Below are positions 10,440 to 21,309 of a stretch of 64,000 nt of DNA, piece by piece. The position numbers and the translations under genes are program-made. Within the stretch, counting starts at the first letter, position 1. Every line of letters begins with the position of its first letter. The DNA comes from Beroe forskalii. Lineage: Eukaryota; Ctenophora; Nuda; Beroida; Beroidae. Under the pieces are notes generated by a model. It was given only the letters and a program-made list of their open reading frames with translations, searched no databases and was not told where the DNA came from. Where the stretch lies: NCBI GenBank assembly GCA_011033025.1, contig WFMF01000012.1, positions 62,001 through 126,000 of the forward strand, read 5' to 3'.

Positions 10440-10872
10440 AGACAAATCCTTGAGTGAACATCAAATGGGATTTAGGAAAAGAAGATCCACACACGAGGCA
10501 CTTCATCGACTTGTTACCAAAATAGAACAAGTTCTCGCTGAGGGTAAATTTGCTTTATCATGTTTCATTAAAGCAGCCTTTGACTCAATATCATTCAAAA
10601 GTATAATTTTAGCTTTCAAAAACAATGGGGTACCTAGAAGCTTAATAAAATAGTTAATCTGCTTGAATTGGGCAACATAATGTTATTTTCACTCTCAAAG
10701 ACACATCCCTTCTAAAGTATATCATCAAGGGCACACCTCAAGGTGGTGTGCTATCTCCATTACTATCTTACTATGGAATATCGTGATTAACTCCATACTG
10801 GTAACACCCAGAAATGTTCTACCCGATTAAGACATTTTACAGGGATTTGCTGATGATCTAGTAACGTTACTG
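10440..10872 (+). pseudogene. LINE reverse transcriptase remnant
   Basis: Three reverse transcriptase blocks are readable across frameshifts: SEHQMGFRKRRSTHEALHRL and FIKAAFDSISF (motif A, normally F.D...AFD); KGTPQGGVLSPLL (motif B) near 10725; and GFADDL (motif C) near 10845. The fragment ends exactly where the second segmental copy begins (10873). It is the decayed ORF2 of a CR1/Jockey-type element. Confidence 0.85.
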
Positions 10873-11335
10873 ATGGGAGATGCTCTTGATAGCCAAGATG
10901 CCAGCAGGTCCAGAAGCCCGTCTAAGAAGGAGCTTCGGAATATAAATAGATACAGTAAATAAATACAAAACATTTATTCCACGCTTAGACATTGTTAAAT
11001 ACTACTGCTAGAGAAATATTCTAGCCATTCAAGCGTGACCATTTTAGGTTCTTTAATATAAGGTCCATAATATAACAAGATCAAGATATCAGTTCTAATA
11101 TTCATTCATGAGTTCACAAGGAGAAAATCCAATTTAGGGCCGTACTGGAGATTAAAGTACATCAACTCCAAACTAAATTCACGACACTCCCCTGGTAGCT
11201 CGAAATCGGAGTCCTGTGAATCATCAGCCCCCTCACAACCAGCCCCTGATTGACTCAAACAATCAGAAAGACATATCACAACAAGCAGAGGCAGCTCAGT
11301 GGAGGGAAACCTCCAACCCTGACAATGCAGTGTAG
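10873..11335 (+). pseudogene. Retroelement ORF1 remnant, second copy
   Basis: Begins MGDALDSQDASRSRSPSKKE and stops after about 29 codons. Related coding debris at 11105-11335 contains a Ser/Pro/Gln-rich stretch in shifted frames. It is equivalent to 1-410. Confidence 0.5.
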
Positions 11336-12130
11336 ACACGCCTTGTAGACTCTGACAAAGTAACCTGCAGACAAAGTAACAAGCGCTAGAAATTATAATT
11401 CTGCATGAAACTCCTTTATTTCAAAGATCTGATGTAGGTAATAAATTCTAATTCCCAAAATCACAAGTTCCAGCAACACTCCTCTGTCCATTGTGAAAAA
11501 CGAGAAAGTGGTGCCTGCAAAGCTTCAAGAACGGAACCCTATTACACTTTCTTTGAGTATTGTGATACTGATTATTGTGAAAGAAGAATTTTGGTCCACA
11601 GTGAGGTTTATTAAAGTATTATATTTAATACTTCAACGGGGGGATAATACTTCAACGGGGGGATCACTGAGGATATCAAAATCAGTCCAATGCTGACGTT
11701 AATTGGATAATGAATTTAATTATTGATTAGATTTCTTAGTCTATACTTTGTCATTGCTTATTAGCTTATTCTATACTTTGTATTTCGTTGCAATTTCAAC
11801 ACGCTGCAAGTGCAATTTGTATAAGCTTACAAGAAAAAGATAAGACGACACCATCTCTACTATTGATAAAGTGTACATATTGAGCTAATCATACCCTGCA
11901 ACCAATATGGTGAATACACGCTCCGGAAAGGCTTCGTTCCAAACTGCTGCAAGTGGGCGTTTCATGATAAATCAGATGTAGCAGTCAAAAGATGAATTTC
12001 CTTTCCGCTAAGACAAAGACGATTCCCTGACTGTTGACAGAGAGGTCCAATTGCATGAAAGCATGAAGCAATTGACATAGAGTTATAATCGTATCAAATT
12101 GAAAGTATATTAGTAAATACGGTAAGTTAA
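11336..12130. other. Copy-2-specific sequence without recognisable gene
   Basis: AT-rich sequence with a short direct repeat, ATACTTCAACGGGGGGAT, at about 11630-11663. Frames are short and unconvincing. It interrupts the alignment between the two segmental copies, so it is either an insertion here or a deletion in copy 1. Confidence 0.5.
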
Positions 12131-12710
12131 CAATGTCACTTCGTTGAGAATCAGTATTAACAGACAACTGTGCGGCTGGAAATGCCGACATAATTTCTAA
12201 AATACTATGCCATCAGAGAAGAACCAGTTCACCAGCCCATCCCTCCCATTGAACAGCCCACGGCTGTCCTCCCCACTGTGGCAACTGGCACACACACGAG
12301 GGTACTCTTCCTTACAGACTCTATTCTCTCCTCAACGAAATACATTAAAGCGATTTTTCAGACAAAGAAATTCGAAGAACTATCAGAACATCTGTTCATT
12401 GCCCCCATAATTCAACTTATCTCAAAATAATATAAAGATATAATATGACTATCATAATCTAATGTACTTGATCTTATATCATGGTTTAGCACATGGTTTC
12501 CCTAGAGATGAGACGACCCTACTATCGCAGTTGAGAAGGAGCTTAACTGTGGACGAAAATGACCCCAACTCAATGAACGTCATTACGACGCCACTGAACC
12601 AGAAGGAGGGTAACCAACCCCGCAAAGAGAGGAAAAGAAAATGGAAGACATATCGGAACATATTCTGTTCATTGCCCCATAACTCAACTCAACTCATTCA
12701 CTAACATAGT
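12130..12710 (+). pseudogene. Retroelement ORF1 middle/C-terminal remnant, second copy
   Basis: Nearly identical to 480-1040, including the TDS-type block and the NDPNSMNVITTPL segment with its basic tail. Small indels keep neither copy open throughout. Confidence 0.45.
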
Positions 12711-13159
12711 AACACTAACACTAATGGAACATAGTAGCAGATCATAGAAAATGCTATAAACTTTATAAATTTTATGCTATAAACTTTATAAATATGACAG
12801 GAGAAGTGTGATTCGGAATGATATACTATTCTCAGGGTTAAAATGACCCAAAACGAAGGTTTAAGCCATTTCCGAGACTCTAAAACAATCAGAAAACGAG
12901 AAAATGTACAAATTTTTTATTTTCGGAATTCTTGATAAATTTGAGCTAAAGTGCTCAATTCAATGCATTTTTCTGATATTTGATCTTCATAAAATGAAAG
13001 GAAAAAGAAAGCTGTATACGTTGATTTAAGAACGATTAACATTTTTAGATTATAATCAGGTTAACATGAAATTCTACTTACCGTAAGTGTGGGGTTTTTC
13101 AGCAAAGGTGAACATATTTTCGACCGTACCTACTTGATAAGTAACTGAACCCATCTACA

Positions 13160-13545
13160 TTCTATCCTTTAATAGTAAGACTTTAGCAGACAACTGTGCG
13201 CCGTGCAGCTGAAAATGCCGACATAATTTCTAAAATACTAAGCCACCAGAGAAGAACCAGTTCCCAGCCCATCCCTCCCATTGAACAGCCCACGGCTGTC
13301 CTCCCCACTGTGGCAACTGGCAAACACACGAGGGTACTCTTCCTCACAGACTCCATACAAAACAGCGTATTTTTCAGACAAAGGCTCAAAAATATTTGAG
13401 TTATTTCAGGAGGTTTATCCCACTAGTATGCTGCACCTTCAAACTCATACCTTACAATTCACCACGTGGAACTGTTGCAAGCACCACCAAAGAATTGCTC
13501 CCATAATTCAACTCATCTCAAAATATAAGACTATCATAATCTGAT
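13160..13545 (+). repeat. ORF1-remnant block, fourth copy
   Basis: Matches 1495-1870. One frame contains TRVLFLTDSI and a second VYPTSMLHLQTH. It lies in the same relative position within segmental copy 2. Confidence 0.65.
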
Positions 13546-14300
13546 TTAAATAATCTGATTTATTTGATTTTATAATAATATGTTCAGCACAAAAGCCAAT
13601 TTAAGGAGCTATTCATTTTCAATTAATATTCATTTTCTATTACTGATAAGAAGATGGTGATGGACATTCCAAGAGGGGTAGGACAGAAGGCAGACAGTAC
13701 AATTACTTCAGAAGAGATGAGAATATGTGAAGATCCTCCACAAACTCAAGGATGTTAGCTAGAGTCTACCCACAACAACCCTCTGACTCTCGGAGGGATT
13801 GGGAGAAAAATAAGATCGTAAGAGAATAGGGGGCGTGACCCTACACCATTTTCTGGGGAGCGAGAAGTTAACCTAAAATCTTATTAGAAATCAAACTTTA
13901 CCCAACCCAGGAGATATATTTTGATATCTGGGTTTGTGCTTCAGAAGTAAATCGGTTCACCCTCAGTGGCGAGTTTTATATACTTATATACTGTAGTTTT
14001 GGATGTAATATTTTATATCAGAAGATATTCAGATATTAGTGATATTATGATATTGAGATATTTGATATAGTTGATTCTTTATTATATTACATTTATACCT
14101 ATACTATATTACAGATTGGTTTACTGTGACAATCATCCACTGTGAATCATTGCTTACCATCTGTTTCTTTATAACAAATGAACCCATTGGAATGGTTGAC
14201 ACACGGTAACAACCCACACCATCCACATCCTCCCCCAACGTATCAGCCAACAAAGCGAGTTGTCCTTCGTAGTGTAATGAGGTTACCTAAGACTTTTATT

Positions 14301-14364
14301 CCACTCGGCTTCCCCTCGTGGCCTCAGTAACTTATCCCACTCGGCTGGTGCCTCGTGGGATAAG
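14301..14364 (+). repeat. Two adjacent TC/TC-loop hairpins, second copy
   Basis: Copy of the hairpin pair at 4161-4224. The stems CCAC/GTGG and CTTATCCCAC/GTGGGATAAG are unchanged, although the surrounding sequence has acquired insertions. Confidence 0.8.
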
Positions 14365-14459
14365 AACTGGGTAACCTGCAGGTCTGCAGACTGCAGTTCC
14401 TATCTCATTTGATATCTCGAATACCCCCGCAGCTCCCTTACCTCTATTCCCTCGATCAG

Positions 14460-14815
14460 TACCTCTTGATGAGGATGCTCTTCCTTAAAATAAATCGTAT
14501 GCCCAAGAGGGCATTGCAGAGCGAGGTAATATGCAATTGAGAGCATTCCAGAACAAGGGCATTCAGATTGGTAACGATTATGCAATACTCCTGCTATATA
14601 TCATGTCATCAAATACTTACTTTACAATTACTGACGTATTACTTCATTACATACTTTTTATTAAGGAAGAACATCCTCATCCATATCTTACACGCGGTTT
14701 TAGGAGGTGCACAGTGAACACACGTGGCTTATAAGCCATGGACTATAAGCCATGGCTGTTGATAACTTACCCATAGACTATTGTCCATACGTGTGTCTTG
14801 GGTGGAGGCATCGAC
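14460..14815. repeat. Inverted repeats and foldback remnant
   Basis: GGATG.TCTTCCTTAA.ATAAA near 14470 faces TTTATTAAGGAAGA.CATCC near 14657. Then 14706-14810 contains CACACGTGGCTTATAAGCC and ATACGTGTGTCTTG, the two ends of a short palindromic element also found at about 24100-24225 and 56615-56745. It looks like a small non-autonomous foldback element. Confidence 0.5.
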
Positions 14816-15059
14816 TACACTCTACAAAAGTGTGGAGATTAGTCCATGAAAAATAGCCGGTCTTAAATGTGGTTTTACAATCCCAAGGCTTGTAATCCCA
14901 GTGTGTCCTGTAGACTTTAAGACTTTAGTCGACACTGTACATAATTACGAGAAAAGTTGTATACATTAACACTAGGCAATCAGAACACTGTATCGCCCGT
15001 GTCATAATTAACCTATCAAAAGCAAGAAAAGTGTTATGTTTCCGAGGCCAACTGTTTGA

Positions 15060-15750
15060 GGTGCCAGCGTTGCATTCATGCAACATTCAGAACTGGACAT
15101 TCATTTAGGGAAGTCTATAAGTACTTAACAAGCACCCATAAAACAGTAAAACATCACGGCATTCGAATTATTGAAAATTACCTGGAGGAAAAATTACCTC
15201 CAGTGCCAGAGTTGCGAAAATGCAACATTTTCTCAATTGATCTATCGAAACTAAATTACGAAAAGTAGGTACTTCTTCTGAACGTTCAGAAGTGTCAAAA
15301 AAAGCACAAATCTGTGACAAAACGGGAATTTTTGTAGTTCTCATAAAGTTTGTTCATGCCAGTGTTGCGTCTTTGCAAAACCTTTATATCAGAGCTACAA
15401 TTTACGCAGTTAGAATCCCAAAATTTTTACAAGATGTTCGTGAATTATTCTTCTTCAGGATAGACTTCAATAAAAATGCATGAAATCGAGGGAAATGAAC
15501 TCAAATTTCCACAAATTAAAACTACAGTACTTCGAAATGGTGAAAAAACCTCATGCACGCATACATAAATCATGAATTTAGAGGTTCTTGTATTTCCTTA
15601 ACTGATTGGAACTGGTTAGATTAGTCTTTTATGAAGCAAGTGATCCAAAAATGGATATTCTAGGCTTTATGGGCTGCCCACAATATGCAGTTAAAGTAAG
15701 ATTGCGTTTTTGCTACACTGGGCACTCATGCAACTTTGCAATTCGTACAC
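15060..15750 (+). repeat. Degenerate array of GTTGC...GCAAC palindromes
   Basis: The motif TGCCAG.GTTGC followed by a short spacer and a GCAAC or GCAAA arm recurs near 15063, 15207 and 15358, with a weaker relative near 15725. Spacing is about 145-150 bp. The sequence between is AT-rich with no gene. Confidence 0.45.
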
Positions 15751-15774
15751 AATCTAGAAATTATATATTTACTT

Positions 15775-16330
15775 TAGAGGCATAAAACAAGCAAAATGCT
15801 TGTTTATGCATTACAAAAAGTGCATTACTCCGCCATTTTTGATCGATCTTGACCAAACTTTCAGGATATTACGGCCAACAAGTGACCAATATGATCCTGG
15901 AGTAGCTAGCATTTTTGACCTTCAGAAGTTGACATAATAGCAAATAAATTATAAACCAGTTTTTTGTTTTAAAGTTATCGCTTAAAAATTGTTTAATTGG
16001 TCATAACACTGCTTCTGGAGCTCAAAAATGAATGTTCTTACTACCAACCCTGTAAACCTCACTGAGATGTTGCTTTTATCAAGCTAGATCTAAATATCCT
16101 GAAGGTTTCATCAAGTTCGCTTAAAAAATCTCAGAGATACGCGCAATTTTATAATGCAAATGAAAAGGATGCAAAGTTTGTATTTGAATGGATATTAAAT
16201 TACAGTGTATACTGTATGATGTATGTCATAACAAACACGTCATGTTAGTAATGTCCAAATTGCGTGTAGTAACACGACTCTACGCATAAAGTATTATCTT
16301 TTAAATCGATCTAAACCTGTCATGAGACTA
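15775..16330 (-). repeat. Inverted repeat arm at the UNC93 3' flank
   Basis: Read on the minus strand, this 3' flank of the UNC93-like gene matches the plus strand at 20706-21262 over about 555 bp, with many substitutions and small indels. Shared landmarks include GTAGTCTCATGACAGGTTTA, TCAACTTCTGAAGGTCAAAA and AACAAGCATTTTGCTT. The match begins about 12 bp after the stop codon. Confidence 0.85.
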
Positions 16331-16341
16331 CTATACACATT

Positions 16342-17694
16342 TCACTGTTCAGTGGGGAAATACTCAAGTAAAACGTGCATAAACAAAAAGTGGTTAACAA
16401 TCAAGCCAGCGAATGTTATGCTAACTAAGAGGTAGAGGTCCATGTAGGATACCAAAGCAAAGACAGTAGCACTCGTAGAACTCCAGACGATAGCCCTCAC
16501 GCTGAAAAGAAGACCTGGCTGGAATCCCTGCATAACCTTGTGTGTCTTAGAACAAGTTCCACACGACAATTGGGCCAGCAGGTCGTTGCAGGTTCTCGAA
16601 AATCCTGTGATGAGTCCCAACAAGAATACCGCCCAATGGCCCAGTGGAACAAGGGCGTCAGAAGCATCACTTTTATCATGGACAGACAGCGGAGGAAACA
16701 TTAGGAGGATCATGGTGAGCCAAAGCAACAAAGTGATTGATGTGACATATATCATCACTTTGTATCCTAATAGGGAGGAGATCTTGTTCCACATACCACA
16801 AACTATTACCTTACTGGAGCCGAAGATAATGCCAAAGATGGGTATCAGGTGTCTGTTGGAGTATGTGTTCCTGATGCAGGTACAGAGAATCTCAACCCAA
16901 CAGAAGCATATGCTGGCAACTAATGTAGTGGTGATCAGGGCCAGAGTTGCTGGGCTTAGGGTAAATTTTAATAGCCTTCCAAGCTTACTTTGGGGCCGAG
17001 GTAGATCGACAACTGAGTGTTCTTCTTCATTTTCCTCATCTGAATTTGTACTAAGAAGCGTTCGTCTTGCAGAGTCAGAAGTTACCGAGCTTCTATCAGA
17101 ATCATCCGACGGAGGCATTTCTTTGAGACCCAGCAATGCCAAAAATCCAGCAAATATTGCAAGAGCAGCGAAGATACTGAATATATGAATACGAGTAGAG
17201 TCTGTTATTTTTGTGGGGTTCTCAATGTTGAAGTAACTTATAAGATAACCCAGTAATCCAGCAAAACTTGATACAAAAATGAAGTAGCTCATGTTCCTCA
17301 CTAGGTTCTCTTTTCGTGATACTCTTACAACGTAGTCGTATATTGCAACCCACATTACACCATCCCCAACTCCTGTTACCGCTGATCCACTGATAATTGC
17401 TATCTTGTCAAGAAATATCACTCCAATGTAAAACGGCACATAGAGCAGGGAAGAACAGAATAAGACAAATTTGGCTGGAATAACAATCAAGAAAGGTGCT
17501 ATGAATGAACCACCAAGTGAAACGAAACTGTAAATGCTCGAGCACAGATATCCGAGCTTGGAATCCATGCCCGTCTTGCTGCTGTCTGCCAAGGAAGCAT
17601 TGAGCATAGTGAATCCGGTAGAACAAGTGGCATACAGGAGCATCAATACAACACTTGCCACACCCACATTCCAAACTTCAACATTGACAGCCAT
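16342..17694 (-). CDS. UNC93: UNC93-like MFS membrane protein
   Basis: Single open exon of 450 residues. UNC93-family proteins belong to the major facilitator superfamily; members act in ion-channel regulation or receptor trafficking, and the substrate here is unknown. About twelve hydrophobic segments are visible in two sets of six (roughly residues 8-190 and 245-445). They are separated by a polar, Ser- and acid-rich loop (about 195-235, with SDEENEEEH) that would face the cytosol. The first half has the UNC93-type N-terminus (NVGVASVVLMLLYATCSTGF) and the glycine-rich segment GVGDGVMW. The start lies in a good initiation context (GTCATGG). Family length is usually 400-600, so this looks complete. 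The lack of introns could mean a retrocopy. Its 3' flank has an inverted duplicate 4.4 kb away. Long frames on the opposite strand are shadows. Confidence 0.85.
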   Translation of the reverse strand: MAVNVEVWNVGVASVVLMLLYATCSTGFTMLNASLADSSKTGMDSKLGYLCSSIYSFVSLGGSFIAPFLIVIPAKFVLFCSSLLYVPFYIGVIFLDKIAIISGSAVTGVGDGVMWVAIYDYVVRVSRKENLVRNMSYFIFVSSFAGLLGYLISYFNIENPTKITDSTRIHIFSIFAALAIFAGFLALLGLKEMPPSDDSDRSSVTSDSARRTLLSTNSDEENEEEHSVVDLPRPQSKLGRLLKFTLSPATLALITTTLVASICFCWVEILCTCIRNTYSNRHLIPIFGIIFGSSKVIVCGMWNKISSLLGYKVMIYVTSITLLLWLTMILLMFPPLSVHDKSDASDALVPLGHWAVFLLGLITGFSRTCNDLLAQLSCGTCSKTHKVMQGFQPGLLFSVRAIVWSSTSATVFALVSYMDLYLLVSITFAGLIVNHFLFMHVLLEYFPTEQ

Positions 17695-17699
17695 GACTT

Positions 17700-18175
17700 C
17701 TTGGTCTCAAAAGGATCACAATTAAATTTTGCCTCAATCATACATACTGTCTACTTCATACAGAGAAAGTTGAAGCTTAATTTGAGTTTCAATTTTGGTC
17801 AGATGACCTGCTTTTCAGTAAAATTATAATATAATGGACCAATGATTAGGCTAATTAAAATTAAGATATGAGATTTAAAATGAGATGATAATATTCATAG
17901 CTCATTACAGAGACCTTTAATTGATATGCTGTTGACCTTAGAATGGATTACCTGGTATTACAATGTATGATGGGTTTTGTGTTAACATGGGACGGCAGAA
18001 GCATCAGGTGGCTTATAAGTTTTTTTCCTTATCTCTTTCTCTACTTGTGCCACTTGGCATGTCGTCAAAATTTATGGTTATTCCCTTATGCTTTATACAG
18101 TAAATTCACAGTTTTCTCAACTAATTATCTTATGAGTAGGTAACTGGTAAATAAGTATAAGTACCAGTATGCTTA
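17700..18175. other. UNC93 5' flank, no gene seen
   Basis: AT-rich sequence that would contain the promoter of the minus-strand UNC93-like gene. I can support no specific element. The short plus-strand frame at 17943-18143 has no recognisable feature. Confidence 0.4.
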
Positions 18176-18596
18176 CCTTATTGGCCTTTATTTAGCCGGC
18201 CTTTTTTTAACCGGCCCTTTTTTCAGCCGGCCCTATGGACAACAATCGAATCATTTTTGAACGGTTTTAGCCGGCCCCTTGGACAAAAACTCAAAAATAT
18301 TTCTAGTGGTCACCAAATCAAGGACTTTATGAGCTCTAAAATGGCCATAAACCCATTTATACTTATAATAAATTGCACCGAAATACCGGTAACTCGGTAA
18401 TCTGCCGATGCACACCTGGGGCACAACCTGGGCACACCTGGGGCACATACGTTTTCGGGCACACTAGCACAAGACACCTGGGGCGAAAATTCTACGCATC
18501 AACTGTGGCAGTTCTCTGTTAAAGTAGCGTCTGATAGAAGAGTCAGAGCGTGTCAGACGGTGCCTCCGCAGCCAAATAAACTCACAGAGGGCCAGG

Positions 18597-18770
18597 ATGG
18601 AATACCATCCTGTTGACAAGGAGGAGTATGCGAGAATCCTGAACGACAATCCAAAGGCATCTGTGAGAAAGCTCAACGTACTTAGCAGAGAGCCTCTTGG
18701 CCAATCACCCTGGAAAGAGATGTTCTGCTCCCTCCAAGGGAACGAGCAACTGCTTAAATCAACGATTTAG
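18597..18770 (+). CDS. Small ORF carried inside the foldback element
   Basis: 57 codons from an ATG (MEYHPVDKEEYARILNDNPK...) to a TAG at 18768, in a frame open upstream to about 18528. It is hydrophilic and helical in character, with a motif ASVRKLNVLSREP. Codon composition is more GC-rich than the neighbouring DNA and looks protein-coding. I do not recognise it. It could be a captured host exon or a transposase remnant. Confidence 0.35.
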   Translation: MEYHPVDKEEYARILNDNPKASVRKLNVLSREPLGQSPWKEMFCSLQGNEQLLKSTI

Positions 18771-18789
18771 TGTGTTTATTTATTATATT

Positions 18790-19075
18790 ATGTTGTGCCC
18801 GAGATGTGCCCCAGGTGTGCCCGAGATGTGCCCCAGGTGTGCCCGAGATGTGCCCCAGGTGTGCCCGAAATGTGCCCTCATCTGGTTGTGCCCCATATAT
18901 GGTTTGTGCATTAATTGTGTCCGAGATGTGCCCCAAGTGTGCCCCAGGGTGCCCGAGGTGTGCCCCAGGTGGTTGTGCTCAAATGTGTCTTGTGCCCGAA
19001 GTGTGCCCGAGGTGTGCCCGAAATGTGCCCGAGATGTGCCCCAGGTGTGCCCAGGTTGTGCCCCAGGTGTGCATC
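18790..19075 (+). repeat. 22-bp minisatellite encoding Cys/Pro/Val repeats
   Basis: The unit GTGCCCGAGATGTGCCCCAG plus GT is repeated about twelve times with variants, interrupted near 18880-18925 by a short unique stretch. Because 22 is not a multiple of 3, all three forward frames stay open and give CPRCA-, VPEMC- and RDVPQ-type peptides. The inverted copy of a few units sits in the left arm (18408-18450). The long frames here are by-products of the repeat. Confidence 0.85.
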
Positions 19076-19336
19076 GGCAGATTACCGAGTTACCGAAATA
19101 CCTAAATCCGGATCTGATATGAAGATTTAGGTCATTATTGTATCATATAATGACGTTCAAGAGAAATTAGCACTGCATAAGGCAAGTCATAAAAGTTTCA
19201 CTTGACCTAAATTAGTAAATTAACTGCCCTATAATTTGACCGGCCCCACTTTAACCGCCTTTTTTTACAGGCCCTTTGGACAAAAATCTCAGAGTCATTT
19301 TTGTCCTTAAGGGCCGGTTAAGGGCCAATAATAAGG

Positions 19337-19865
19337 TATATATTCGACCCGGATTGTATATTCATCATATTTTCATAAATTCAATAAAATTAGAATTGTT
19401 TTTTAAAAAATTGTTTTTTAATAAATACTTTGAATTTTTTGAAACAGTACTCTGTACTGAAAGCATGCCATTACCTCATCACACACTTTTTCGAGCCCCC
19501 TAGAAAAAATCTCGGGGGGGCTTTTGAAAACTAAGAGGGGGCCAAAATTTACATAACCAAATTTTAATTTTTCATAGCCGTAATTCTCACTTAGAGAGCA
19601 AGTTAAAACGTTTAAATGATACGATAAACTTTAAATCAGGAGCTTTCGAAAATCATGTGATTATCGTCGTCAGCTAAAGATGGAAGGTGAGAGGATGCTT
19701 ATAAATGAAATGAGTGGTGTCAGGGAGTGGGTGGTGGGTGTGAGTGATCAGGTGACGGGATAATCAAATACAATATCACTAATAACATAAACAAGAAAAG
19801 TGGTGTCAGTAGTTAGGGAAGAAAATTCTGAGTCAGTAGGTCTGAAGGTTGAGGAGATCTTTTAA
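19337..19865. other. No gene seen
   Basis: AT-rich sequence with an imperfect hairpin AGCCCCCTAG...CTCGGGGGGGCT at about 19494-19523. The stretch 19680-19860 is GT-rich and may extend the minus-strand retroelement remnant that follows. Confidence 0.35.
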
Positions 19866-20172
19866 GGAGGATGGGGTTCCATTAGGTGCTGCAAAATTTT
19901 GGAGCGCTGTCTGTTCTGTTCATAGATGGTTTCCTAGTGGCTATGGCAGCCTGTTCTGTCAGGTCTAGGTGGGAGCGGGAGGGGAGGGACTTGAGGATGT
20001 GGATGTCGTTCCAGGCAATGTTGTGTTTTAAAAAAATTGGAGTTTCATAAATGGGCAGATTTCACCTGTCTGTAGTGTCGTCAACTGCGTTATTCAGTCT
20101 GTAGCATCTCTCGTGTTCTTTCATTCTGTCGAGGAGAATAAGTAGGGTTTGTCCGTTGTACTTGGCAAATTG
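19866..20172 (-). pseudogene. GIY-YIG endonuclease remnant, Penelope-like element
   Basis: The minus-strand frame contains YNGQT, then RMKEHERCYRLNNA, which follows the Y.GQT...R..EH pattern of GIY-YIG nucleases. It continues with HNIAWNDIHILKS, SRSHLDLTEQAAI and PSMNRTD, the arrangement seen at the C-terminus of Penelope-like retroelements and related RT-endonuclease proteins. Two in-frame stops (before NLPIYE and before WNP) show it is dead. No reverse transcriptase domain is visible upstream. Confidence 0.6.
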
Positions 20173-20265
20173 TCAGTTTTTCATACTGTTTTTTCACTTA
20201 AATCATATTTTTCTATTGATTTAATTTCAAATTGATTAAAAAATTTAATTTCAAGAAATATTTCT

Positions 20266-20706
20266 GCCTAACTAAACTTAATTTTATCTTCTTTTGATCG
20301 TCCCAATCTAATTTTTTAGATCAGGTCAATGTGATTTCTAATTGGTCGTCCCCAAAAAGTTAGAAGTACGTCTTAATTTTTTTCATAATTCAATTAATTA
20401 AGCCAATTACAGTAGGCCGCATTAAACGGTACTGGTAACCAGTATGGCGTACGCTTATTACAACAAGGGGCGTATAGAAACCCCTTCTAGAAGGCACTGT
20501 GGAGTATACAACGAACAGAATTCAAACAAGACGTCAACACCGATAAGGTATATGGTTCAACATCATCAACTTACGACAAAGTGATTTGATTATGTTATTA
20601 TTATTATCTTATGTGAATAATTATTATATGTGAATAATTATTATATTGATATGATATTATCACGAATTTTGAAATCGCCAATTTATCCTGCTGAAATATA
20701 ACACCT
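20266..20706 (+). repeat. Module a, tract I copy
   Basis: About 90 percent or more identical by eye to 49562-49950. Contains near-palindromes TACTGGTAACCAGTA and CCTTCTAGAAGG. Copies share the end TATCCTGCTGAAATATAACA and then diverge: here into the UNC93-flank duplicate, in tract II into a GC-rich segment. Confidence 0.9.
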
Positions 20707-21265
20707 TATAGTAGTCTCATGACAGGTTTAGACCGATTTAGAGGGTAGTACTATATCCGTAGAGTTGTGTTGCCACACGCGCTTTATATCATGTGTTTGT
20801 TATGACACACTGTAATTTAATACCAATTTAAATACACATCTACGCCACCTTTGCTTTTGCGTTACAAAAATGTGCATATCTCCGAGGTTTTTTGAGCAAA
20901 CTTGATGAAACGTTCAGGATATCTAGAGCTTCATAAAAGCAACATCTCAGTGAAGTTTAGATTCATTTTTGAGCTCCAGAAGCGGAGTTATGACCGAAAA
21001 GCCAGTTTCCAAGCGATAACTTAAAGAAACAAAAGACCGGTTTATTTGCCATAATATCTCAACTTCTGAAGGTCAAAAATGTTAGCTACTCCAGGATTAT
21101 ATTGGCCATATGTTGCCCATGATATCCTGAAAATTTGATCAAAATTGCTCAAAAAACGGCTGAGTTATGCGCTTTTTTGTTATGTGCAAACAAGCATTTT
21201 GCTTATTACCATATAAGGTAATGTGTGCTTATTGTGTACAGGGTGTGTCTTGTATACACCGTTCG
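20706..21265 (+). repeat. Inverted copy of the UNC93 3' flank
   Basis: Matches the minus strand at 15775-16330. The similarity fades near 20700, where the UNC93 stop codon would begin, so only the flank and no coding sequence is duplicated. Confidence 0.85.
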
Positions 21266-21309
21266 ACTACTATAGTACTTTAGAGGCTCAAACTCACCGC
21301 AGAAATATG

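Larger units (their letters stand above)
10873..14380 (+). repeat. Segmental duplication, copy 2
   Basis: Collinear with 1-4240. This copy lacks the LTR element and Helitron and keeps the empty target GGTAG near 13676-13680. It carries extra sequence at about 11340-12130, which shows no recognisable gene and ends near an ORF1-debris junction. Confidence 0.9.
18176..19336. mobile_element. TA-flanked foldback DNA transposon (non-autonomous)
   Basis: The left end CCTTATTGGCC and the right end GGCCAATAATAAGG are inverted. The element is bounded by TA on both sides (18174-18175 and 19337-19338), the target duplication of Tc1/mariner-type elements. Inverted homology continues inward with repeated CCGGCC motifs and a block around ACTCGGTAATCTGCCGATG (18389-18412) facing 19072-19096, giving arms of roughly 270 bp. 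No transposase is encoded. The interior holds a minisatellite and a 57-codon open frame. Confidence 0.75.

Noticed and set aside
16538..17188. 216-codon plus-strand frame opposite the UNC93-like gene
   Set aside because: It lies entirely within the minus-strand membrane-protein gene, shows no domain and reads as a shadow of that gene's codon pattern.
18697..19130. Long Cys-rich proteins in several overlapping frames
   Set aside because: All three forward frames are open because the 22-bp minisatellite lacks stops; no frame has a start or context of its own.
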